NCBI GenBank assembly: GCA_002457365.1
Contig: NTKP01000010.1
Span: forward strand, 1 to 39,445
Direction: 5' to 3'
Source of the DNA: Rhodothermaeota bacterium MED-G12
Lineage (GTDB): Bacteria > Bacteroidota > Rhodothermia > Balneolales > Balneolaceae
Length of the DNA stretch: 39,445 nucleotides
How positions within the stretch are numbered: position 1 is the first letter of the stretch; every line of letters starts with the position of its first letter. This document shows, piece after piece, positions 1 to 8,840 of the stretch. The position numbers were made by a program, and so were the translations under genes. The notes below the pieces were generated by a model. The model made no database searches, was not told the origin of the DNA, and was given only the letters and a program-made list of their open reading frames with translations.

Positions 1-297
1 TCTGCTCTACTTGAGGCGGGTATTCCTACAGGCTTTACTTCTGCAGGCCTAAGTCCGAAAGAATTACAACAGAAAGTTGATCTAATTACAGAGAACAGTA
101 CCTTAACGAAAAATGACATTGTTGGACTAATGACCGCTCACAATGCAAATATATTAGGTATATCTAATCGAGTTGGCACCATAAAAGAGGGCAATAGTGC
201 ACATCTAATACTTACTGACGGCCCTTTATTTGAAAAAGGAACTAATATCCACATCCAGGTTAGCCAGGGTGTGATCAATGACTTTATGGAGGACTAA
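1..297 (+). CDS. Amidohydrolase family protein, C-terminal part (5' end outside window)
   Basis: An open frame enters from the window edge and ends at TAA 295-297, giving 98 residues. The visible part contains an N-A-N-I-L-G-I stretch followed by V-G-T-I-K-E-G-N-S-A-H-L. This is the typical C-terminal signature of amidohydrolase-superfamily enzymes (imidazolonepropionase/dihydroorotase-like), where the chain leaves the TIM barrel and returns to the small beta-sandwich. The metal-binding N-terminal half lies outside the window, so substrate and activity cannot be judged. The next amidohydrolase gene starts two bases after this stop, and the GGAGG at 288-292 inside this gene probably serves it, so the two are almost certainly co-transcribed. 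Family assignment is fairly sure; specific function is unknown. Confidence 0.75.
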   Translation, partial: SALLEAGIPTGFTSAGLSPKELQQKVDLITENSTLTKNDIVGLMTAHNANILGISNRVGTIKEGNSAHLILTDGPLFEKGTNIHIQVSQGVINDFMED

Positions 298-299
298 CC

Positions 300-1682
300 A
301 TGAAAAATACTTTAACAACACTACTTATTTTAGCTGTTTTTTCAGTTGGAACTATAGCTCAGGAAAAGGGATCTGTACTCATTCAGAACGCAACCTTAAT
401 GACGATTACCGATGGCATAATAGAGAATGGTGATGTACTTATAGTTGATGGCGTTATAACGGCAATAGGTGCGGATCTTAGTGCTCCCTCAGGAGTATCC
501 GTGGTAGACGGTACCGGTAAATATGTGATGCCTGGTATCATTGATGCACATTCTCACCTAAATACAGTGAGTACTAATGAGGCCAGAAATCCCGTAACGG
601 CAGAAGTAACTATGGAGGAATCTATTAATCCTAATAGCGTCTCCATCTATCGAGCTTTGGCTGGTGGGGTAACATCTATTCACCTAATGCACGGCTCTGC
701 CAATGTTATAGGAGGACAGGGGGAAACATTAAAGCTTCGTTATGGAGTAACTCAGGATGATATGAGATTTGCTGATGCAAAAAGAACCATAAAATTTGCA
801 TTGGGTGAAAATCCAACCCGTGTCCATGGACAAGGTAACGGAATTCAACCAAGAACTCGAATGGGTGTAGAACAGATTATCAGAAGTCATTTTGATGAGG
901 CTCTTGATTATAGAATGAAAAGAGAGGCGTATTTAACTGTAAAAGAGGCTTATGAAGGGGATAGAAGAGGTAGAACCGCTCCGCCGGTTCCCGTTGCAAA
1001 AAACCTTCGATACGATGTGCTAAATGATATAATCGATGGCGAAATACTGGTTCATTGCCACTCTTACAGAGCCGATGAAATTCTCATGCTCATGCGAGTC
1101 TTCAATGATTATGGTATTAAAAATTATACATTTCAGCACGCAAACGAAGCCTTTAAGGTAGCTCCAGAAATTGCAAAAAATGGAGCTTATACTTCAGTAT
1201 TTGCTGATTGGTGGGCGTATAAATTCGAGGTTTACTATTCAACGGCGTACAATGCTACCATTTTAAATGAAAATGGAGTGACTAACAGTATAAATAGTGA
1301 TAGCAATGAGCTTATTCGACATCTAAATCATGAAGCAGCAAAAACTGTTAGATATGGAGAAACCTCAGAAACTGACGCATTAAAGATGATTACCATCAAT
1401 CCAGCGAAGCAGCTTGGAATTGATGACATGGTTGGAAGCTTAGAAATAGGGAAACAAGGAGATGTAGCCATTTGGAGTGGTCACCCACTTAGCATTTATT
1501 CCAAAGTAGAGCATACCTATGTTGATGGTAAAAAATATTTTGACCTTTACATGGATCCAGTCGATATGAGAATCGCTGTAGATAGCGAAGATTCTTATAC
1601 AGAGGCTGGGTTTAACACCTTCATTCAGGGTAGAGAAGAAGACTCTTGCATGAGTGATGTATTTGAATTAATTCAACAGTAA
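300..1682 (+). CDS. Secreted amidohydrolase with intact metal-binding motif
   Basis: This 460-residue protein has an N-terminal signal peptide (charged MKN start, hydrophobic core, cleavage probably after the A in TIAQ), so it is probably exported. The amidohydrolase core is clear. PGIIDAHSH around residue 80 gives the HxH metal pair, further histidines occur in VHCHSY and FQHANE, and an acidic N-S-D-S-N segment sits where the last metal/catalytic aspartate is expected. The C-terminal ITINPAKQLGIDD and GSLEIGKQGDVAIW return it to the small beta domain. The start is supported by GGAGG seven bases upstream. It lies between two other amidohydrolases in one transcription unit. Periplasmic hydrolysis of a cyclic amide or peptide-like substrate is inference; no substrate can be read from the sequence. 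Confidence 0.85.
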   Translation: MKNTLTTLLILAVFSVGTIAQEKGSVLIQNATLMTITDGIIENGDVLIVDGVITAIGADLSAPSGVSVVDGTGKYVMPGIIDAHSHLNTVSTNEARNPVTAEVTMEESINPNSVSIYRALAGGVTSIHLMHGSANVIGGQGETLKLRYGVTQDDMRFADAKRTIKFALGENPTRVHGQGNGIQPRTRMGVEQIIRSHFDEALDYRMKREAYLTVKEAYEGDRRGRTAPPVPVAKNLRYDVLNDIIDGEILVHCHSYRADEILMLMRVFNDYGIKNYTFQHANEAFKVAPEIAKNGAYTSVFADWWAYKFEVYYSTAYNATILNENGVTNSINSDSNELIRHLNHEAAKTVRYGETSETDALKMITINPAKQLGIDDMVGSLEIGKQGDVAIWSGHPLSIYSKVEHTYVDGKKYFDLYMDPVDMRIAVDSEDSYTEAGFNTFIQGREEDSCMSDVFELIQQ

Positions 1683-1697
1683 GTAAAAAGGAGTTTA

Positions 1698-3020
1698 ATG
1701 ATGAAAGCAAAAAAATGGAATATAGTTCTCGCGTTACTGTTGATGGGAACATTCACAGTGCAAGCTCAGATAACCGGCAAGCCTAATTTTGGGAAAATTG
1801 CCATTATTGATGCGACTATACACACCGTAACTGAAGGAACTATACAGAATGGTGTGATTACACTTGACGGTGAAAAAATAGAATACGTTGGAACTGATCG
1901 TTCAAAAGTAGGAGCTGATTACACCGTTATAGACGCCACCGGCAAGCATGTATTCCCTGGCTTTATGGACAGCGGAACTTCATTGGGTTTAGTTGAAGTT
2001 AACGCAGTTGCTGTAACAGTAGATAATAGAGAAGTTGGGAATATGAATCCCAACATGTTGGCATTTACAGCTTTTAACCCACACAGTGCTGCCATACCGG
2101 TCACAAGAGTGAGTGGGGTGACTCATGTTATAACCGCACCTCAAGGTGGATTGGTGTCAGGTCAAGCGGCACTTATGGACCTTTGGGGGTACTCACCGGA
2201 TTCAATGGCCATTGATGCCACTGCAGGTATGGTGCTGAATTGGCCTAGCGTCCAAAGCAGAGGTTGGGGGCCTAGAAATCCTGAACAAGCTGAAAAACGA
2301 TACAAAGAAGCGGTAAGAAATCTGGATAAATGGTTGGATAATGCTCGTTTTTATGAGCAAATGATGAATGAGTTCGAGGCTGATCCTATGGACAAAACCA
2401 AGCCTGAAAAGGATCAACAACTGCAAGCAATGCGTGCATTAGTACAAGGCGAAACGCCGTTAATTATTGCCGTTTCTAGTGAAAAGGACATCCTTAACGC
2501 AATTGAATGGTCTTCCCATGAGGACAATTCATCTTTAAATATTGTATTTGCTGGAGTAGAGGAAGGCTGGAGAGTGGCAGAAAAAATTGCAGAGGCTGGA
2601 ATTCCCTGCTTAGTTTCTACCCTTTATACTCCTGTTCGTTCCTACGATCACATTCATCGCCCATACGAAAATCCAGCTGCACTTATGAAAGCGGGGGTTA
2701 AAGTTGCTATTATGACTGGAGAAGTAGAGAACGTGCGTAACTTACCTTTTAATGCGGGCTATGCAGCTGCCTATGGAATGGGAACGGAAGAAGCTGTTAA
2801 AGCTGTCACCATTAATCCAGCAGAAATATTTGGTGTTTCCGATCGCTTAGGTAGTTTGGAGATTGGAAAGCAGGCTAATTTATTCATTAGCTCTGGAGAT
2901 CCTTTCGAACCTTTGAGTCAAATTGAGCAGGTATTCATAAAAGGCTACCAAATTCCTATGGACTCTCGGCATACTCAATTGTTCGAAGAATTTTTAGATC
3001 GTGACGCTACTCAAGAATAA
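1698..3020 (+). CDS. Secreted amidohydrolase-like protein lacking the HxH metal motif
   Basis: A 440-residue paralogue of the preceding gene with its own signal peptide (cleavage probably after VQA). The fold signatures remain: GKHVFPGFMD near residue 85, VTINPAEIFGVSD and GSLEIGKQANLF near the C-terminus. Where the active paralogue has DAHSH, this one reads DSGTS, so both histidines of the HxH metal pair are missing. The central part is rich in charged residues (NPEQAEKRYKEA and following). The likely reading is a metal-deficient partner or pseudo-enzyme that works with the product of the gene 15 bases upstream. An AAAAGGAG lies before the start; ATG 1701 is an equally possible start. A terminator follows 28 bases after the stop. 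Confidence 0.8.
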   Translation: MMKAKKWNIVLALLLMGTFTVQAQITGKPNFGKIAIIDATIHTVTEGTIQNGVITLDGEKIEYVGTDRSKVGADYTVIDATGKHVFPGFMDSGTSLGLVEVNAVAVTVDNREVGNMNPNMLAFTAFNPHSAAIPVTRVSGVTHVITAPQGGLVSGQAALMDLWGYSPDSMAIDATAGMVLNWPSVQSRGWGPRNPEQAEKRYKEAVRNLDKWLDNARFYEQMMNEFEADPMDKTKPEKDQQLQAMRALVQGETPLIIAVSSEKDILNAIEWSSHEDNSSLNIVFAGVEEGWRVAEKIAEAGIPCLVSTLYTPVRSYDHIHRPYENPAALMKAGVKVAIMTGEVENVRNLPFNAGYAAAYGMGTEEAVKAVTINPAEIFGVSDRLGSLEIGKQANLFISSGDPFEPLSQIEQVFIKGYQIPMDSRHTQLFEEFLDRDATQE

Positions 3021-3048
3021 ATAGGTATTTGAGACTATACTTTTCAAA

Positions 3049-3078
3049 AGAACCACTCCTAAAGAGTGGTTCTTTTTT
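3049..3078 (+). terminator. Rho-independent terminator after the amidohydrolase genes
   Basis: AGAACCACTC pairs with GAGTGGTTCT across a short loop, followed by a run of Ts. It lies 28 bases past the last amidohydrolase stop and separates that unit from the ABC exporter gene. Confidence 0.9.
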
Positions 3079-3157
3079 TGGGTAGTTATGTATGTTTTTA
3101 AGTAGTTTTGAAGGTCTATCAGATTTCAACTTAATATTGTTTTACTAATCAGTTTCT

Positions 3158-4942
3158 TTGCATCTATTCATTAATAAATATCTAATACCTTACAAGTGGA
3201 CTATAACACTTGGTGCTCTATTTTTAACCGCAGCTAATTTTTTTCTAGTTTGGATACCTGTACTTATTCGTCAAACTATGGATAGGGTTGAGCAGTTAAA
3301 TGCCGAACAATCTGAGGTTTTATCACTATTTGACACTCTGTTCAATTCAGTACAAGGGAGTATTTTAGCAACGAATGCCCTTTATTTAGTTGCAGCTGTT
3401 TGTGGCTATGGTTTCTTTCTTTTCTTAACCCGGCAAACACTCATTGTTGCATCACGAAAAGTAGAGTATGATTTAAGGAATGATGTATTGCATGCCCTAT
3501 TCAGCTTACCTTCTGTATTCTATGCAAAATATACAGAGGGGGAGGTTTACGTACGAGCAACGGAAGACATAAACAAAGTTCGGGAATATTTCGGCCCGGT
3601 TATTATGTACAGCATAAATACAATAACAAGAGCCGGATTCGTAATAGCAATGATGTACATAGTTAGCCGTGATTTAATGGTATGGGCTTTGTTGCCGTTA
3701 CCTTTATTATCCTTGTTCGCCTATTGGATTACCGGATATATTCACAAACATTCTATTATCATTCAAGAACAATACTCTAAATTAGCCGATCAAGCTAAAG
3801 AAACCTTCACAAGCATACGTTTAGTTAAAGCGTACAACAAAGGTGAATCAGAACAACGTAAGTTTGACGTGTTAAACGAAGAGTATAAAGAGAAAAAACT
3901 CAGATTAGACTTAATCGAGTCTCTTTTTCATCCAGGTCTTAATTTTTTGATTGGAATATCGTTGATTATCGTTATCTGGAAGGGTGGTCAGATGGTTATT
4001 GCTGAAGAATTAAGCATAGGCAACATAGCTGAATTTTTAATTTATGTTGCGTATTTAATTTGGCCAGTTGCCGCATTAGGCTATACAACAAATAGATTTC
4101 AAAAATCTATCGCTTCTTGGCAGCGGATAAAAGTAGTATTCGAAGCGTACCATGATCTAGAACAAGACAAAGGTTTAGACACGGATGATGTCAAAGGCAA
4201 TATAGAATTTAGAGACGTCCAATTTAATTATCCGGATGCAACAGTACCTACACTTGAGCATCTAAACATCAACATTAAAGCGGGCACTAAAGTGGCTATT
4301 GTTGGTCGAACAGGTTCTGGAAAAAGTACATTAGTGCAGCTATTACCTAGATTATTTGAACCCACTAAAGGTGAAATTTTTCTTGACGGTATTCCTTTAA
4401 AGAACTATTCTAAACGATCATTACGAGATGCTTTAGGCTTTGTGCCTCAGGATCATTTTTTATTTTCAGATACAATAGAAGAGAATATTGGCTTTGGAAT
4501 AAAGGGAGCAACAACACAGGATGTTGAATGGGCTGCAGAAAAGGCACAAGTTCTTGATAATATTTTGGATTTTGACAAAAAATTTCAGACTATATTGGGC
4601 GAAAAGGGTATAACCTTATCTGGAGGTCAGAAACAAAGAACAGCCATTGCAAGAGCACTCATAAAAAAGCCAAAAATACTCATTTTAGACGATTCATTAA
4701 GCGCAGTTGATACTAAAACAGAAGATGCAATTCTCAAATCATTAAGAAATGATGAGTCAAAAGTTACGGTTATAATAATAAGTCATCGGATATCAACCAT
4801 AAAAGATGCTGATTACATTTATTACATAGAAGACGGAAAAGTGAAGGAAGCAGGAACTCATGAAGAGTTGCTTTCACAAAAAGAAAGTTATAAGTCGATG
4901 TACGACAAACAACTAATAGAACAAGAATTACAAACTATATAA
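3158..4942 (+). CDS. ABC exporter half-transporter, subunit with degenerate catalytic residue
   Basis: 594 residues with an N-terminal six-helix type-1 exporter membrane domain (about 1-320) and a C-terminal ATPase domain. The ATPase has Walker A GRTGSGKST (383-391), signature LSGGQ (487-491), Walker B ILILDD (Asp511) and a switch His543. The residue after the Walker B aspartate, normally the catalytic glutamate, is Asp512. In heterodimeric exporters such as TM287/288, BmrCD or LmrCD, one subunit carries exactly this kind of change. The partner is probably the 590-residue ABC protein at 6382-8154. The start is TTG: an in-frame stop lies just upstream (3146-3148) and the first ATG is about 40 residues in, inside the membrane domain. 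No Shine-Dalgarno is seen. The transported substrate (lipid or drug) is unknown. Confidence 0.88.
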   Translation: MHLFINKYLIPYKWTITLGALFLTAANFFLVWIPVLIRQTMDRVEQLNAEQSEVLSLFDTLFNSVQGSILATNALYLVAAVCGYGFFLFLTRQTLIVASRKVEYDLRNDVLHALFSLPSVFYAKYTEGEVYVRATEDINKVREYFGPVIMYSINTITRAGFVIAMMYIVSRDLMVWALLPLPLLSLFAYWITGYIHKHSIIIQEQYSKLADQAKETFTSIRLVKAYNKGESEQRKFDVLNEEYKEKKLRLDLIESLFHPGLNFLIGISLIIVIWKGGQMVIAEELSIGNIAEFLIYVAYLIWPVAALGYTTNRFQKSIASWQRIKVVFEAYHDLEQDKGLDTDDVKGNIEFRDVQFNYPDATVPTLEHLNINIKAGTKVAIVGRTGSGKSTLVQLLPRLFEPTKGEIFLDGIPLKNYSKRSLRDALGFVPQDHFLFSDTIEENIGFGIKGATTQDVEWAAEKAQVLDNILDFDKKFQTILGEKGITLSGGQKQRTAIARALIKKPKILILDDSLSAVDTKTEDAILKSLRNDESKVTVIIISHRISTIKDADYIYYIEDGKVKEAGTHEELLSQKESYKSMYDKQLIEQELQTI

Positions 4943-5011
4943 TACTAATACATGATTCATTAGGTGTGATTGTTGATTGCAACCACCCATGAATGAAGGG
5001 AGAAAAACATA

Positions 5012-6337
5012 ATGATCGTTGTACCATTAGGCATCGCCTCTGCAACCCCAACATCAATCAGACATTTACCATCGGTAGCCCTATGGCGAGAGGGTAGTGT
5101 ATTTTTATTTGATTGTGGGGAAAATTCACAAATGTGTATGCTACAAGCAGGATTAAAAAGATCTAAAATTGACAGTATATTCATCACCCATTTCGATGTG
5201 GATCATTACTCAGGTTTAATGGGATTGATATCTACATTACAGCTTCAAAGAAGAGAAAAAGAATTAAATTTAATCGGTCCAAAAGGAATTAAAGAGTTTG
5301 TTGAGTGGAATCTAGGCTTCTCTGGGGTAGAAATTAGTTTCGATCTAAATTTTGTAGAAGTCAACGATGATATAGACGAAATGAGAGTGTTGGATACCGA
5401 CGATTACTACGTTGAGGCCCGCCCACTTAAGCATAAAAAATTCTGTCTAGGATATCGATTCCAGGAAAAAGATAAGCCAGGTAAAGTTGATGCTGCTAAG
5501 GCCGAGCAGTATGGAATTACAGTCGATGAACAGTTTAAATCACTGAAGGCAGGTAACAACCTTACCTTAGAAGATGGAACGGTAATTGAATCGTATGAAA
5601 TTGTTGGGCACCCACGACCTGGCGATAGTTTTGCCTATGTAACGGATACAGAATACTGTCCAAATGCAGTGAAACTAGCCATGAACACCAATATATTGTA
5701 CCATGAGGCTACATTTGGTAATCAATTGGCTGACAAAGCCAAAGAAACCGGACATTCTACCGCTGCAGATGCAGCTCGAGTAGCCACAGAAGCCCAAACC
5801 AAATTGTTAGTGATTGGGCACTTCTCCGCACGCTACACCAACTTGCACTTATTACTGAAAGAGGCAAGAGAAGGATTCTATCCAACTTGGTTGGCCCACG
5901 AATTACGTCCAATTTTCACGGATCCCTCACATGAGAGAGGCATCCTAGAACCAAAAGTTGAACTGGTTGATTTAACCAAGAAAAAGCCACACAGCGGTGG
6001 CGGTAATTATCGTGGTGGAAGGCCTAGTGGTGGACGTTCTGGCGGAGGGCGTTCTGGTGGAGGTAGACCAGGTGGACATCGATCAGGATCCAAAAACTTC
6101 AGACCACGGAAAAGCCGAGATGGTGCTCCTAGTGGAAATAGGGGGCGATATGGAACCAGTACCCAAGATAATAGAGGAGGAGATCGTTACCGGCAAAACG
6201 ATGGGGGTTCATACCGAAGCAATTCTAGAGGAAGTAGAGATTATAATAATTCCGACCGAAATAGCAGGTATGATGATTCCAAACCAAATAAATCTATAAC
6301 ACCCAGAACCGGGTATGATGATTTTAACCGGTTCTAA
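5012..6337 (+). CDS. rnz: RNase Z-like metallo-beta-lactamase nuclease with RGG-rich C-terminal tail
   Basis: The first ~320 residues match tRNA 3'-processing endonuclease (RNase Z/ElaC): TSIRHLPSVAL, LFDCGENSQ, the metal motif at 60-65, HKKFCLGYRFQEK, the linker EQFKSLKAGNNLTLEDGTVI, YVTDTE, YHEATF, GHSTAADAA and GHFSARY. Two features are odd. The usual HxHxDH reads HFDVDH, with Asp62 in place of the second histidine. From about residue 328 a 114-residue low-complexity tail rich in Gly, Arg and Ser (RGG and SGGGR repeats, later Asn/Asp/Tyr) follows; RNase Z normally ends near 310. Such tails are typical of RNA-binding proteins, so the tail may bind RNA or promote condensation (inference). 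AAGGGAGA precedes the ATG. The gene lies between the two ABC exporter genes. Confidence 0.85.
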   Translation: MIVVPLGIASATPTSIRHLPSVALWREGSVFLFDCGENSQMCMLQAGLKRSKIDSIFITHFDVDHYSGLMGLISTLQLQRREKELNLIGPKGIKEFVEWNLGFSGVEISFDLNFVEVNDDIDEMRVLDTDDYYVEARPLKHKKFCLGYRFQEKDKPGKVDAAKAEQYGITVDEQFKSLKAGNNLTLEDGTVIESYEIVGHPRPGDSFAYVTDTEYCPNAVKLAMNTNILYHEATFGNQLADKAKETGHSTAADAARVATEAQTKLLVIGHFSARYTNLHLLLKEAREGFYPTWLAHELRPIFTDPSHERGILEPKVELVDLTKKKPHSGGGNYRGGRPSGGRSGGGRSGGGRPGGHRSGSKNFRPRKSRDGAPSGNRGRYGTSTQDNRGGDRYRQNDGGSYRSNSRGSRDYNNSDRNSRYDDSKPNKSITPRTGYDDFNRF

Positions 6338-6345
6338 ACGGTTAA
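6324..6345 (+). other. Stem-loop across the stop codon of the RNase Z-like gene
   Basis: A perfect 7-base inverted repeat, TTAACCG and CGGTTAA, with an 8-base loop containing the TAA stop. There is no T-run after it, so it is not a standard terminator. It may stabilise the upstream message or tune expression of the ABC gene 36 bases downstream; this is inference. Confidence 0.4.
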
Positions 6346-6381
6346 TTAGCTAAATTTATGAGTAAGGATCCACAATAAGCT

Positions 6382-8154
6382 ATGGCTAAAACTTTAAAGA
6401 AAGCCGCTGATAAAACACTTATTAAGCGGCTTTACTTTTACATACAGCCCTTTGTCGGCTATATAGCACTCGCTATAGTACTTTCATTAGCGGTAGCTTA
6501 CCTAGGGACCGTTCGACCCAAATTAACCCAAATTGCCGTTGATGATTATATAGCCTTTGATAACTTTGAAGGCCTATTTACGGTTATTCTTTTACTGTTT
6601 GGGGCTTTATTTGGAGAATTCATCTTACTCATGGTTAACACCTATTTAACCAGATGGTTTGGACAGAATGCTTTATACTCACTGCGAAGTGCGGTATTTG
6701 AAAAAATTCAAAGCCTTCATGTTCAATATTTTGATCGAAGCCCTATTGGACGTTTAATCACTCGAACTACATCTGATGTAGAGGCGCTAAGTGAATTATT
6801 GTCTGACGGAGTGGTCGCTATTATTGGCGATCTGTTTCGAATATTTTTTATTCTATACTTCATGTTCTCTATGAATTGGGAACTTAGTTTAGTAACTATC
6901 GCCATTCTTCCTGTCCTATTTTATGCCACATTTTGGTTTAAAGAACGCGTTCGAGTAAGTTTTCTGAAAGTACGCGATCAAATTTCACATTTGAATTCCT
7001 TTGTTCAAGAGCATATTAATGGGATGAAAGTGGTTCAATTGTTCAATCGAGAACAATATCAACACGAGAAATTTCAAAAAATAAATCAAAAACATAAAGA
7101 AGCTCACGTAGAAACCATTTTCTATTTTAGTATTTTTTGGCCACTGGTTGAAGTATTTGCTTCCTTCGCTATGGCATTAATAGTGTGGTATGGCGGTGGA
7201 AGAGCTCTAATGGGAGGGGTAAGTTTTGGTGTCTTGTTAGCTTTTATTCAATACGCCCGTCAATTTTTCCAACCTATACGCGGTTTGTCAGAAAAATTTA
7301 ATACCCTACAATCTGCTTTAGCCTCCTCAGAAAGAATATTTGAGGTTTTAGATACCGAACATCAAATAAACACTCCTGATAACCCTTCTGTTCTTAATAA
7401 TCCAAAAGGGCACATCAGCTTTAAAAATGTTTGGTTTAGGTACAATGATGAAGGGAACTGGATTCTTCAAGATATAAGTTTTGAGGTGCAACCTGGGGAG
7501 CACTTAGCTATAGTTGGAGCAACAGGTGCAGGAAAAACTACTATCATCAACCTGATACTTAGGTTTTATGAAATCCAAAAAGGGAGCATCTGTATCGATG
7601 GGATTGATATTAGAGAACTTGAATTATCCGAACTTCGCACTTTATTTGGACTTGTATTACAAGATCACTCACTATTTACTGGCACGGTCTATGAAAACAT
7701 ATCATTAGGGAATCCAGAAATTAGTTTAGCTAAAGTAAAAAAAGCAGCCGAAGATGTAGAAGCTAGCCGCTTTATTAAAAAACTTCCTGGTGAATATGAA
7801 TATGTACTTCAAAAACAGGGTTCTGCATTGTCTATGGGCCAAAAACAATTAATTTGTTTTGTCAGAGCATTGGTTTACAATCCACTTATAATGGTTCTAG
7901 ATGAAGCTACTTCGAGTGTAGATTCTGAGACCGAAGCCCTAGTCAACATTGCTAGCAAAAAAGCAATGAAAGGGAGGACTACCATTGCAATTGCTCATCG
8001 TCTGTCTACTATACAGGATGCTCATACCATCCTTGTAATGCACAAAGGTCAAATACGCGAAGTAGGCACTCATCATGAACTACTTGAGCAAGAAAATGGC
8101 ATCTACCGAAAACTATACGAATTACAATACAAAGACCAATCCGTGCAAGTCTGA
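6382..8154 (+). CDS. ABC exporter half-transporter, catalytic partner subunit
   Basis: 590 residues: a type-1 exporter membrane domain (about 20-320) followed by an ATPase domain. Walker A is GATGAGKTT (379-387) and Walker B is MVLDE with the catalytic Glu508 present; the switch histidine is in IAIAHRLST. The signature motif reads LSMGQ (483-487) instead of LSGGQ. In a heterodimer this weak signature would face the Walker A/B of the 3158-4942 subunit, which lacks its glutamate, so both defects fall in the same composite ATP site and the other site stays canonical. That matches the asymmetric architecture of TM287/288- and BmrCD-like exporters. The gene ends six bases from the 3' end of the convergent btaB-like gene, leaving no room for a separate terminator. 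Substrate unknown. Confidence 0.88.
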   Translation: MAKTLKKAADKTLIKRLYFYIQPFVGYIALAIVLSLAVAYLGTVRPKLTQIAVDDYIAFDNFEGLFTVILLLFGALFGEFILLMVNTYLTRWFGQNALYSLRSAVFEKIQSLHVQYFDRSPIGRLITRTTSDVEALSELLSDGVVAIIGDLFRIFFILYFMFSMNWELSLVTIAILPVLFYATFWFKERVRVSFLKVRDQISHLNSFVQEHINGMKVVQLFNREQYQHEKFQKINQKHKEAHVETIFYFSIFWPLVEVFASFAMALIVWYGGGRALMGGVSFGVLLAFIQYARQFFQPIRGLSEKFNTLQSALASSERIFEVLDTEHQINTPDNPSVLNNPKGHISFKNVWFRYNDEGNWILQDISFEVQPGEHLAIVGATGAGKTTIINLILRFYEIQKGSICIDGIDIRELELSELRTLFGLVLQDHSLFTGTVYENISLGNPEISLAKVKKAAEDVEASRFIKKLPGEYEYVLQKQGSALSMGQKQLICFVRALVYNPLIMVLDEATSSVDSETEALVNIASKKAMKGRTTIAIAHRLSTIQDAHTILVMHKGQIREVGTHHELLEQENGIYRKLYELQYKDQSVQV

Positions 8155-8160
8155 CTTTTC

Positions 8161-8829
8161 TTATTTGATCGCTTTCACCACTCCATAACGGTAAAGTCCA
8201 AAGAAGCCACTTTTTGATTCGTACTCTACTGATTCAAAGGTGTTTTGTAGTTCCGCTATGATTTCGGAATGAATATAGACCCCGTGTAACATCATCCAGC
8301 GATAAAACCAATTTGAAGAAGTCGACAAAAAGTCAACGATATAAAGTACTCCTGAATCCTTCATGTTTTGGTGTATAGATTCAATGAGTATAGGTATATG
8401 TTCATTCATACTCATTGAATAGGAGCAGATAAAGCAGTCCACGGATGAAGGTTGTAGTGAGTTCGACGAAAAATATTCTTCACGTAATTGTACATTTTTG
8501 AGCTTGTGTATCTTTTTATAGGCTTTGTTTAACATATGAGCAGATGCGTCAAATCCATAAAACACACTGTTTTTAAACACCGGTGCTAGCGCAGAAAGGT
8601 GATATCCTGTACCGCATCCAATTTCAACTACACAGGGTACATAACAAGCTGCAGAAGGAGCTTCAGGATTTTTTTTACTTAGCTCTTCTAATTCAATTCG
8701 TAGATAATCACCAAGCCACTTTCTCCCCCATAAAATAGCCCATCTGGTAGCATCGTATAGCTGACTATTCCAACGGTAATAGCGTTTAAGATGTCGCTCC
8801 GTCTTTGATATTATCTGTGTTTTATTCAT
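8161..8829 (-). CDS. btaB: BtaB-like SAM-dependent N-methyltransferase (betaine lipid headgroup)
   Basis: 222 residues with a class I SAM-methyltransferase fold. The SAM loop is VVEIGCGTGYHLSAL (about 67-81), with the acidic second-strand end YGFDAS. The N-terminal YYRWNSQLYDATRWAILWGR is characteristic of BtaB, which methylates diacylglyceryl-homoserine three times to give the betaine lipid DGTS. The gene starts 11 bases downstream of a BtaA (DUF3419) homologue on the same strand, which strongly supports this role over a generic UbiE/COQ5-type methyltransferase. The enzyme would act at the inner face of the cytoplasmic membrane. Lipid output is inference from family and pairing. Confidence 0.82.
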   Translation of the reverse strand: MNKTQIISKTERHLKRYYRWNSQLYDATRWAILWGRKWLGDYLRIELEELSKKNPEAPSAACYVPCVVEIGCGTGYHLSALAPVFKNSVFYGFDASAHMLNKAYKKIHKLKNVQLREEYFSSNSLQPSSVDCFICSYSMSMNEHIPILIESIHQNMKDSGVLYIVDFLSTSSNWFYRWMMLHGVYIHSEIIAELQNTFESVEYESKSGFFGLYRYGVVKAIK

Positions 8830-8840
8830 TAAAGGCTCGA

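Noticed and set aside
3153..3160. TTTCTTTG as a promoter -7 element for the first ABC gene.
   Set aside because: It overlaps the TTG start codon and has no TTG at 17-23 bases upstream.
5997..6299. A 100-codon open frame overlapping the RGG tail in another frame.
   Set aside because: It arises from the Gly/Arg codon repeats; the product is a low-complexity Val/Glu/Ile string, and the RNase Z frame is continuous with the nuclease domain.
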